DNA of 33,146 nucleotides. Source: an uncultured Lachnospiraceae bacterium. GTDB taxonomy: Bacteria; Bacillota; Clostridia; Lachnospirales; Lachnospiraceae. The translations under genes and the position numbers were made by a program. Shown piece after piece: positions 6,979-13,163 of this stretch. Below the pieces are notes generated by a model. It made no database searches and had not been told where the DNA came from. It saw nothing but the letters and a program-made list of their open reading frames with translations. Location: the NCBI GenBank assembly GCA_947589125.1, contig CANPZZ010000011.1, forward strand, positions 1 through 33,146, written 5' to 3'. The first letter of the stretch is position 1; each line of letters begins with the position of its first letter.

Positions 6979-8844
6979 ATGAAATTCCTAGAACTTCAGA
7001 TAAAAGGATTTGGAAAATTCCACGACCGCAGCATTTCATTTACAGACGGCATCAACGTGATATACGGTAAGAACGAAGCCGGCAAATCCACGATCCACAC
7101 CTTCATCCGCTGCATGCTCTTCGGCTTAAAACCCCAGCGGGGCAAGGCCGCCAGAAAGGACCTGTACAGTCAGTACGAACCCTGGGAGAACAGCGGCACC
7201 TACGAAGGCTCTCTGCGGCTGGAGCACGAAGGACATGTCTACCGTATTGAGCGGATCTTCCGCAAAGATAAGAAGGAACTGCGGATCATCGACGAAACGC
7301 TGGGCCGGGAGATGGAAGCTACCGACGCTTTCATGAATGAACTGCTGGGCGGCTTGAGCGAAACCGCATACAACAATACGATCAGCATCGGCCAGCTGAA
7401 AAGCGCCACAGACGGAGGCATGGTCTCGGAACTGAAGAATTACATAGCCAATATGAACACCTCCGGCAATATGGCCTTAAACATCACAAAGGCTTCCGCG
7501 TTCCTGAAGGCGCAGAAGAAAGAGATGGAAAACCAGCTGGTTCCGGAAGCGGCCCGATCCTACACTACGCTGCTGGGCGAGATCAAAGCCATCGAGAAGG
7601 ATATCGCCGCGCCGGAATATGAGAACCGGCTTCCGGAATTTACGAAACTTAAGATGGATACGCGGGCAGAGATTGAGAAGAAGCAGGCGGAGAAGGAGGA
7701 AATGATCCAGAAGACTGCCAGGGGACGCCAGCTTCTGGAAGAGAACCATTTCCAGGATCTGTCTTCCATCGAGCAGTACGAGCGGAAGACGGAAGACATC
7801 TTTCGGAACTACCGGACTGTGAAGGCCGCCACCGAGAAACGGTCGCGGAAGATAATGACCGCGGTGTTCTTTGTACTGGCTGTGCTTCTGGCTGCCGGAG
7901 CCATCGGCCTGGCCGTTATGGGCAGCAGCATCGCCATTTTGCAGAATGTGAACCTGTCTTCCATCGCTGCCATGGCGGTCGGAGCCGGGATCGCGGCTGT
8001 TCTCTGCTGCGGGGCGGGAATCGCCCTCCTGATGCGAACCAGACGACTCAACAAGGAACTGCTTCTCAGCAGTCAGGCACTGCAGGAGACCTTCCACCGG
8101 CATATCGGCGACTCCGATCTGTCGGAGCAGGCACTTGAGACCTTCCGCACGCGGATGGCGGAATTTAAACGTCTTACCGCAGCCACGGAACAGTCCGAAG
8201 CCGCCTTGGCCAGGCTTTCGGGCGAGATCGCTTCCCTCAATTCGAAGCAGAACGACTGCAGCGACGCCATCGAAAAGCAGCAGAAGCTTCAATGGGATCT
8301 GGAGAAGAAGCTGGAGCTCCTGGGAAACTACAAGAACCAGCTTGAATCGTTAAAGCATACGCTGGCGGAGAACGCGCGGATCTCCGATGAACTGGCTGCC
8401 ATCGACCTTGCCCAGGAGACTTTAAACGATCTGTCCATGTCGATCCGGGATTCCTTCGGCCTGTACCTGAACAAGACGGCCTCCGATCTGATATCCGGGA
8501 TCACCGGCGGCATTTATTCCAGCATGAGCATCGACGAGAACCTGAACGTCTTCATGAACACTCCCACGAAGCTGGTTCCCATCGAGCAGGTGTCCAGCGG
8601 CACCATGGATCAGATCTATCTGGCGCTCAGGCTGGCGGCGGCCAGGCTGATCCAGGGCGATAAGGAAGATATGCCGCTGATCTTCGACGACAGCTTCGTA
8701 CTCTACGATGACGAGCGCTTAAAGAGCGCGCTGAAATGGCTGACCAAATCCTACAGCGGACAGATCATCATTTTCACCTGCCATCAGCGGGAGGCGCAGA
8801 TGCTGACGGCGAACCAGATCGAATATAATTTGATACGGATCTGA
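6979..8844 (+). CDS. SbcC/YhaN-like AAA ATPase with central membrane segments
   Basis: This 621-residue ABC/SMC-type ATPase is the predicted partner of the SbcD-like nuclease. The Walker A is GKNEAGKST (residues 30-38). The signature loop SSGTMDQIYLALRLA (about 539) and Walker B LIFDD (about 567) are near the C-terminus, followed by the H-loop TCHQ. Coiled-coil segments flank a central hydrophobic stretch (about 290-355) that looks like two transmembrane helices (AVFFVLAVLLAAGAIGLAVM and AAMAVGAGIAAVLCCGAGIALLM). No CxxC zinc hook is seen, and the arms are much shorter than in SbcC of about 1000 residues. These features fit the YhaN branch, which places end processing at the membrane. GAAAGGAG precedes the ATG. 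Confidence 0.87.
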   Translation: MKFLELQIKGFGKFHDRSISFTDGINVIYGKNEAGKSTIHTFIRCMLFGLKPQRGKAARKDLYSQYEPWENSGTYEGSLRLEHEGHVYRIERIFRKDKKELRIIDETLGREMEATDAFMNELLGGLSETAYNNTISIGQLKSATDGGMVSELKNYIANMNTSGNMALNITKASAFLKAQKKEMENQLVPEAARSYTTLLGEIKAIEKDIAAPEYENRLPEFTKLKMDTRAEIEKKQAEKEEMIQKTARGRQLLEENHFQDLSSIEQYERKTEDIFRNYRTVKAATEKRSRKIMTAVFFVLAVLLAAGAIGLAVMGSSIAILQNVNLSSIAAMAVGAGIAAVLCCGAGIALLMRTRRLNKELLLSSQALQETFHRHIGDSDLSEQALETFRTRMAEFKRLTAATEQSEAALARLSGEIASLNSKQNDCSDAIEKQQKLQWDLEKKLELLGNYKNQLESLKHTLAENARISDELAAIDLAQETLNDLSMSIRDSFGLYLNKTASDLISGITGGIYSSMSIDENLNVFMNTPTKLVPIEQVSSGTMDQIYLALRLAAARLIQGDKEDMPLIFDDSFVLYDDERLKSALKWLTKSYSGQIIIFTCHQREAQMLTANQIEYNLIRI

Positions 8845-8859
8845 GCAATACAGAACGGG

Positions 8860-8919
8860 GTGCCGCTGACGCTCTTTCTGCATCGAAATAAAACCGAGTG
8901 CCACTGGCGCTCTGCCCGC
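8860..8919. repeat. Pair of imperfect 22-bp direct repeats
   Basis: GTGCCGCTGACGCTCTTTCTGC at 8860 and GTGCCACTGGCGCTCTGCCCGC at 8898 agree at most positions. A third, weaker relative (GTGCCAGTGACATCCTGC) is at 10116. They sit in the short gap between the SbcC-like gene and the rubredoxin terminator. No function is evident. Confidence 0.4.
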
Positions 8920-8924
8920 ACGGG

Positions 8925-8957
8925 AAAAAATATGCCGGAGAATCGCTTCTCCGGCAT
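8925..8957 (-). terminator. Rubredoxin terminator
   Basis: A perfect 11-bp stem, ATGCCGGAGAA (8932-8942) with TTCTCCGGCAT (8947-8957), has a 4-nt loop. On the minus strand it is followed by a T-run (complement of 8925-8930). It begins 11 nt after the rubredoxin stop codon. Confidence 0.92.
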
Positions 8958-8968
8958 CTGTCTGCTCG

Positions 8969-9127
8969 TTACTCTTCTTCAAACTGATCCTTGCCTACAT
9001 AGCACATCGGGCAGACCCAATCGTCAGGAAGATCTTCAAACTCGGTTCCGGGTTCGATGCCGTTATCAGGATCGCCCTCTTCCGGATCATACACATAGCC
9101 GCACACTAAACATACATATTTTTTCAT
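8969..9127 (-). CDS. Rubredoxin
   Basis: This 52-residue gene is too short for the ORF track. It encodes a rubredoxin, a small cytoplasmic one-electron carrier with iron held by four cysteines. Motifs are [19 protein letters not shown] (C6, C9) and [18 protein letters not shown] (C39, C42). The spacing and the aromatic core (Y4, Y11, Y13, W37, F49 region) are standard. One oddity: the residue after the last cysteine is tyrosine where the family almost always has glycine (CPxCG). ATG at 9127 follows AAGGAGGATACTCACG. It is monocistronic, with its own terminator and divergent from the GNAT gene. The likely role is oxidative-stress electron transfer (to rubrerythrin-type partners), but no partner is in the window. 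Confidence 0.95.
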   Translation of the reverse strand: MKKYVCLVCGYVYDPEEGDPDNGIEPGTEFEDLPDDWVCPMCYVGKDQFEEE

Positions 9128-9187
9128 CGTGAGTATCCTCCTTTTTATTTTAGGAAAAGAAATCTTGTTTTCTTTTCCATTTTCTCT

Positions 9188-9196
9188 AGTCTACCA
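9188..9196 (-). promoter_or_regulatory. Extended -10 promoter, rubredoxin
   Basis: On the minus strand TGGTAGACT fits an extended -10 element (TGn-TAnnnT) about 60 nt before the rubredoxin start. No good -35 is visible. The wider string TTGTGGTAGACT nearly matches TTGTGGTATACT before the GH18 gene. Confidence 0.4.
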
Positions 9197-9250
9197 CAAA
9201 AATTTGTAATATACTACTACTTATCTTAGATATTTTCACGTAAGCAGGGA

Positions 9251-9377
9251 GCAGTGCGAAATCATGTGCGCAGGTTCCCGCGTCGTGCTCGCACGTAAGC
9301 GCGAACCTGTGTACATGATTTCATAGGGCGCCAGCCCGTGAGCGAAAAAGCCGCAGGCTTTTGAGCTCATGCACTGC
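9251..9377 (+). repeat. Structured repeat, copy B (variable-arm hairpin element)
   Basis: The outer stem GCAGTGC (9251-9257)/GCACTGC (9371-9377) encloses the same three-hairpin layout as copy A. The long hairpin pairs 9258-9277 (GAAATCATGTGCGCAGGTTC) with 9303-9322 over 20 bp, including two G-U pairs. The conserved apical segment is GTCGTGCTCGCACGTAAGCG. The conserved 3' part is ATTTCATAGGGCG(C)CAGCCCGTGAGCG followed by AAAAGCC-gca-GGCTTTT. Arm sequences are unlike those of copy A although everything around them is nearly identical. It occupies the gap upstream of the GNAT gene. Confidence 0.8.
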
Positions 9378-9499
9378 GGAGCCGCTCCACCCGACACCCC
9401 CCACGCGCAAAAAGCCGCCAGGCTTTTAAGCCCGTCCTGCGGAGCCGCTCCACCCGACACCCCCACGCGCAAAAAGCCGCCAGGCTTTTAAGCCCGTCC
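9375..9499 (+). repeat. Tandem 63/62-bp duplication next to repeat copy B
   Basis: Units 9375-9437 and 9438-9499 begin TGCGGAGCCGCTCCACCCG and differ only by one C in a C-run. Each carries AAAAGCC-gcca-GGCTTTT, clearly a relative of the third hairpin of copies A and B, so the units look like amplified 3' modules of the structured repeat. The duplication ends 26 nt before the GNAT start, so it would form part of that gene's leader. Confidence 0.88.
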
Positions 9500-9525
9500 A
9501 CCAACTCAAAAAAGGAGAATACACC

Positions 9526-10041
9526 ATGACCTTCCAAATCGAACGCGCCACCGCCGCAGACTACCAGCTTTTCGCCGACATCATCCAGAGCGTCTGGCGC
9601 GGCATGGATCATAAAGACTGGTACCTGGCAGACAATTCCGACTATACCTACCACATGCTCACCTCCGGCGAAGGCCTGGGCTACAAAGCCATAGAGACCG
9701 AAACCGGCGCCGTTGCCGGCGTCTTCCTGGCTGTGATCCCCGGCCTCTCCGAAGAAAATATGGGCCGCGACGCCGGCTTCCCGGAAGAAGAACTTCCCAA
9801 AGTCGCCCACATGGACACCGCCGCAGTCCTCCCCCAGTACCGGGGTCACCAGCTCCAATACCGCCTGATGCAGGCCGCCGAGGCGGATCTTCGGGCAATG
9901 GGTTTCCGCTACCTGATGGGTACGATCCATCCGGACAATGTGTACAGCATGAACAACGCGATGAAGCAGGGATATCGGATCATCGGTGAGAAGCTGAAGC
10001 ACGGAGGAAAACGGCGGGCGATACTATTAAAGGAGCTGTAG
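9526..10041 (+). CDS. GNAT-family N-acetyltransferase
   Basis: This 171-residue protein has the GNAT fold and would transfer an acetyl group from acetyl-CoA to an unknown amine. The acetyl-CoA loop is recognisable as AAVLPQYRGHQLQYRLMQAAEADL (about residues 103-125), matching the V-x-x-x-x-R/Q-G-x-G/A pattern with R and G retained. The C-terminal strand-helix GTIHPDNVYSMNNAMKQGYRI follows the usual motif B. AAAAAAGGAG precedes the ATG at 9526. The gene stands alone behind the repeat cluster and ends at a bidirectional terminator. No neighbour suggests the substrate. Confidence 0.85.
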   Translation: MTFQIERATAADYQLFADIIQSVWRGMDHKDWYLADNSDYTYHMLTSGEGLGYKAIETETGAVAGVFLAVIPGLSEENMGRDAGFPEEELPKVAHMDTAAVLPQYRGHQLQYRLMQAAEADLRAMGFRYLMGTIHPDNVYSMNNAMKQGYRIIGEKLKHGGKRRAILLKEL

Positions 10042-10055
10042 TTAACGCGATCAGC

Positions 10056-10100
10056 AAAAAGGCACTGCCATGCGCTCGTCCGCATGCAGTGCCTCTTTAT
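10056..10100. terminator. Bidirectional terminator between GNAT and trmL
   Basis: GGCACTGCcATGCG pairs with CGCATGCAGTGCC with one bulged C. The stem has A5 on the left and CTCTTTATTT on the right, so it can end both the + strand GNAT transcript and the - strand trmL transcript. Confidence 0.85.
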
Positions 10101-10139
10101 TTCCATGCAGGCAGGGTGCCAGTGACATCCTGCTTGTAC

Positions 10140-10640
10140 TCAAACAGTTTTCTTCCAGTGCAGCCGGTGCAGTTCCCCCTGCAGCGTCATTTTCTCGAAC
10201 CCGTTCTGCCGCAGGGCCTCATAAAGAACAATTGCGACAGAATTAGACAGATTCAGCGAGCGGATGTCGCCCCACATAGGGATCCGCACACAATTCTCCT
10301 GATTCTCCAGAAGGATCTCTTCCGGAATCCCGGCGCTCTCCTTGCCGAACATGATCCAGGCATCCGGGTCGTAATGGACATCCGTGTAAACCTTCCGTCC
10401 CTTCGTCGTCGCCATGTAAATGCGTTCGCCGGGATGACGGGCCAGAAAATCCTCGTAATCGTCATAGACGGTCACATCCAGCTTGTCCCAGTAATCCAGT
10501 CCGGCGCGCTTCAGCATCCGCTCATTTAACTGGAAGCCCAGCGGGCGGATCAGATGAAGCCGTGTGCCGGTGGCGACGCAGGTACGGCCGATATTGCCGG
10601 TATTGGCCGGCATCTCCGGCTCAAGAAGTACGATGTTCAC
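10140..10640 (-). CDS. trmL: tRNA (cytidine(34)-2'-O)-methyltransferase
   Basis: This SPOUT-class methyltransferase 2'-O-methylates the wobble base (C/U34) of tRNA-Leu isoacceptors with S-adenosylmethionine. A GTG start at 10640, preceded by GGAAAGGAAAATTCT, gives MNIVLLEPEMPANTGNIGRTC and 166 residues, the usual length. The ORF track's extra 28 residues are read-through from the preceding gap. SPOUT motifs 2 and 3 are visible as MFGKESAGIPEEIL and RIPMWGDIRSLNLSNSVAIVLYEALRQ, the C-terminal knot that binds the cofactor. It is the last gene of the long minus-strand run and lies 46 nt after the aminotransferase stop. Confidence 0.95.
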   Translation of the reverse strand: MNIVLLEPEMPANTGNIGRTCVATGTRLHLIRPLGFQLNERMLKRAGLDYWDKLDVTVYDDYEDFLARHPGERIYMATTKGRKVYTDVHYDPDAWIMFGKESAGIPEEILLENQENCVRIPMWGDIRSLNLSNSVAIVLYEALRQNGFEKMTLQGELHRLHWKKTV

Positions 10641-10686
10641 AGAATTTTCCTTTCCGGGCCGCAGACAGTGACGCGCACGCCGCCAC

Positions 10687-11868
10687 TCAAACGGCCGCCT
10701 GCTCCTTATCCAGCCTCTCCACAAATCTCGCCATCCGCCCCAGCGCCTCCTTCAGGCTCTTGAGCGAATACGCGTAGGAAACCCGCAGGTACCCGTCGCC
10801 GCAGGCGCCGAACGCGCTTCCCGGCACTACAGCCACTTTCTCCTCCTGCAGGAACCGGTTGGCAAATTCATCCGACGACATACCGAACCGCTTGATGCTG
10901 GGGAACGCGTAGAAAGCCCCCTCCGGTTCGAAGCAGTCCAGACCCATTTCCTTAAACGCGTTCAGCACGAACCGGCGTCTCTGGTCGTAGGACTCCCGCA
11001 TCATCTCCACATCCGCGTCTCCGTCGCGCAGCGCGGCCACAGCCGCGTACTGACTGGTCGTCGGGGCGCACATGATCGCGAACTGGTGGATCTTCAGCAT
11101 CTGCTTTAAGATTACCTTCGGCGCGGCCGCGTAACCGAGCCGCCAGCCGGTCATCGCGTAGGATTTGGAAAAACCGTTGATCAGCACCGTCCGCTCCTTC
11201 ATCCCCGGCAGGGATGCGATGGACACATGGCGTTTATCGCCGAAGGTCAGTTCGCAGTAGATCTCATCGGAAATCACGAACAGATCCTTTTCGATCACGA
11301 TCCGTGCGATCTTCTCCAGTTCGTCCCGGCGCATGACCGCCCCGGTCGGATTGTTGGGAAACGGCATGATCAGGATCTTGGTCTTACCGGTGATCTTCTC
11401 CAGAAGCTTCTCCGGAGTCAATTTGAACTGATCCTTCTCCTCCAGTTCGATCGCTACCGGCGTACCTTCCGCCAGGATCGTACACGGCACATAAGACACG
11501 AAGCAGGGTTGAGGAATCAGCACCTCGTCGCCCGGATCCAGCATGGCACGCAGGGCGATGTCAATGGCCTCGCTGCCGCCTACCGTCACCAGGATCTCCG
11601 ACTCCGCCTGATAACTCAGGTCGCAGCGCCGGTACAGGTAGTTCGCGATCTCCCGGCGCAGATCCATAAGACCGGAGTTGGCGGTATAAAATGTGCGGCC
11701 TTTCTCCAGGGAGTAAATGCCCTCCTCCCTCACATGCCACGGCGTATCAAAATCCGGCTCGCCCACGCCAAGGGAGATAGCGTCCTTCATCTCGCTGACG
11801 ATATCGAAGAATTTGCGGATGCCGGAGGGTTCGATCTGAACGATCGTCTCAGAAAGCGGATTTCTCAT
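10687..11868 (-). CDS. PLP-dependent aminotransferase (class I/II, aspartate-type)
   Basis: This 393-residue fold-type I aminotransferase contains the PLP-binding lysine in GFSKSYAMTGWRLGY (about 235-249), the Asn and Asp/Tyr cofactor contacts in PFPNNPTG and SDEIYCEL, and the arginine near the C-terminus in GYLRVSYA. The N-terminal ISLGVGEPDFDTP is typical of the aspartate/aromatic (PatA/AspC-like) subgroup. Substrate choice cannot be fixed from sequence. Its ATG overlaps the Lrp-family regulator's stop by 4 nt (ATGA), so the two are translationally coupled. This suggests the regulator senses an amino acid handled by the enzyme. Confidence 0.93.
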   Translation of the reverse strand: MRNPLSETIVQIEPSGIRKFFDIVSEMKDAISLGVGEPDFDTPWHVREEGIYSLEKGRTFYTANSGLMDLRREIANYLYRRCDLSYQAESEILVTVGGSEAIDIALRAMLDPGDEVLIPQPCFVSYVPCTILAEGTPVAIELEEKDQFKLTPEKLLEKITGKTKILIMPFPNNPTGAVMRRDELEKIARIVIEKDLFVISDEIYCELTFGDKRHVSIASLPGMKERTVLINGFSKSYAMTGWRLGYAAAPKVILKQMLKIHQFAIMCAPTTSQYAAVAALRDGDADVEMMRESYDQRRRFVLNAFKEMGLDCFEPEGAFYAFPSIKRFGMSSDEFANRFLQEEKVAVVPGSAFGACGDGYLRVSYAYSLKSLKEALGRMARFVERLDKEQAAV

Positions 11869-12347
11869 GGGGTGACCAGCATCCTTTCATCTTGGACTTC
11901 TTCAACCAGGGCGGTGCCGTGGTCTTTGTATTTCTTTAACACGAAATGGGTGGCGGTGCTCAAGACGGAATCCAGCGTAGACAGCTTGCTGGAAACAAAC
12001 AGGGCCACCTCCTTCATGGTCTTTCCTTCGATAAACACTGTAAAATCATAAGCGCCGGACATCAGATAGACCGCGTTCACCTCATTATACTGGTAAATAC
12101 GTTCGGCGATCTTGTCAAAACCCATGCCTCGCTGAGGCGTCACTTTCACCTCGATCAGGGCCATGACCTTTTCCTCGGAGGTATTGTCCCAGTTGATCAG
12201 GGTGTGGTATCCGCAGATAATGTGTTCCTTCTCCATATCGGCGATGGCATTGGCGACAGCGGCCTCGCTCTCGCCCAGCAGCACCGCCAGGTCTTTCAGG
12301 TCGATGCGGGCGTTCTTCTCCAGAATCGCTAAAATCTTTTCTCTCAT
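11865..12347 (-). CDS. Lrp/AsnC-family transcriptional regulator
   Basis: This 160-residue regulator has an N-terminal winged helix-turn-helix (LAILEKNARIDLKDLAVLLGESEAAVANAIADMEKEHIICGYHTLINW) followed by the RAM/AsnC ligand-binding domain (VMALIEVKVTPQRGMGFDKIAERIYQ, VYLMSGAYDFTVFIEGKTMKEVA). The family forms octamers that sense amino acids. GAGGAGGAAGGAAATC precedes ATG at 12347. It is coupled by a 4-nt overlap to the aminotransferase, an arrangement that points to local regulation of amino acid metabolism. No operator was identified. Confidence 0.92.
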   Translation of the reverse strand: MREKILAILEKNARIDLKDLAVLLGESEAAVANAIADMEKEHIICGYHTLINWDNTSEEKVMALIEVKVTPQRGMGFDKIAERIYQYNEVNAVYLMSGAYDFTVFIEGKTMKEVALFVSSKLSTLDSVLSTATHFVLKKYKDHGTALVEEVQDERMLVTP

Positions 12348-12530
12348 GATTTCCTTCCTCCTCGGTTTCTGATTCTTCTATGATCATCCGGCGACGGTTC
12401 CTTCCCCGCTCCGGACTGCCCGATCCGGCACAATACCTGCCGCCCGAACTGCCCGGTTTGGTACGAAACCCTCCGCCGTCTCTGACTGCCCGATCCGCCA
12501 CGGCGCCGTTCGCCGCTCCGGCTTACCAAT

Positions 12531-13160
12531 TCATATCACTATTCCCAAGCGGCAGATCTCGTCCTCCCTGGGCCGTTCCATAAAGCCCCGCACATCCCCA
12601 TATGTAACCTCGCGGGTAATACCTTCCCGGACATATCCGATGACCGCGGCCGCGATACCCTCCGCCGCCAGTCTCCGCACCAGTTCTTCCCCGTTGTCCA
12701 CCGCCAGCACGACACAGCCGCAGGACAACAGCCGGTAAGGATTCAATTCATAACGCTCGCAGATCTCAATCGTTCCCTGCTTTACCGGAATCTTCCTGAG
12801 ATCGATGGTAAAACCTGTGCCGTAAGCCCCCGACAGATTCCAAAGGGCGGTATAGATACCGCCCTCCCCTGCTTCTTCCCATTCGGTCGCTCCCCATGCG
12901 GTCCAGTCCGGGACATGCACCGCCGGTGAATTCTCCCGCATACCGGCGCGGCCGCTCTGCCCGGCAGACAATACAGGAACCGCTGCTTCCCGGCCGTCTT
13001 CCTGCAATTTCTCAATATACGCGGAGGAAAACCACTGCGTCAGCTCCTCCGCCCGTTCTGCGGCGATCCGGCAAGAACCTGCGAGTCCTGCGTAACCGGC
13101 TGCGACCAGCGCCTGACCGGGACACATGGTTCCCCGGCTTTCTCTCTCAATATGCCTCAT
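12531..13160 (-). CDS. AIR-synthase-like C-terminal domain protein (HypE/PurM family, N-terminal half absent)
   Basis: The 209 residues match only the C-terminal half of the PurM/HypE/ThiL (AIR synthase) superfamily: PGQALVAAGYAGLAG, then EGGIYTALWNLSGAYGTGFTIDLRKIPV, CERYELNPYRLLSCGCVVLAV and a final FMERPREDEI. Full-length members have an N-terminal ATP-binding domain of about 150 residues, and that is missing here. Immediately upstream (3 nt) lies the VanW gene, so no missing part is hidden in this locus. The start at 13160 has a weak ribosome binding site; a start at 13127 (MCPGQ) is possible. The middle region is divergent (APAVHVPDWTAWGATEWEEAG). Without the ATP site an AIR-synthase reaction is unlikely; the function is unknown. 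Confidence 0.65.
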   Translation of the reverse strand: MRHIERESRGTMCPGQALVAAGYAGLAGSCRIAAERAEELTQWFSSAYIEKLQEDGREAAVPVLSAGQSGRAGMRENSPAVHVPDWTAWGATEWEEAGEGGIYTALWNLSGAYGTGFTIDLRKIPVKQGTIEICERYELNPYRLLSCGCVVLAVDNGEELVRRLAAEGIAAAVIGYVREGITREVTYGDVRGFMERPREDEICRLGIVI

Positions 13161-13163
13161 ATT

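Noticed and set aside
9375-9499. Possible CRISPR array
   Set aside because: Only two adjoining units, no spacers between them, no cas genes; it is a tandem duplication.
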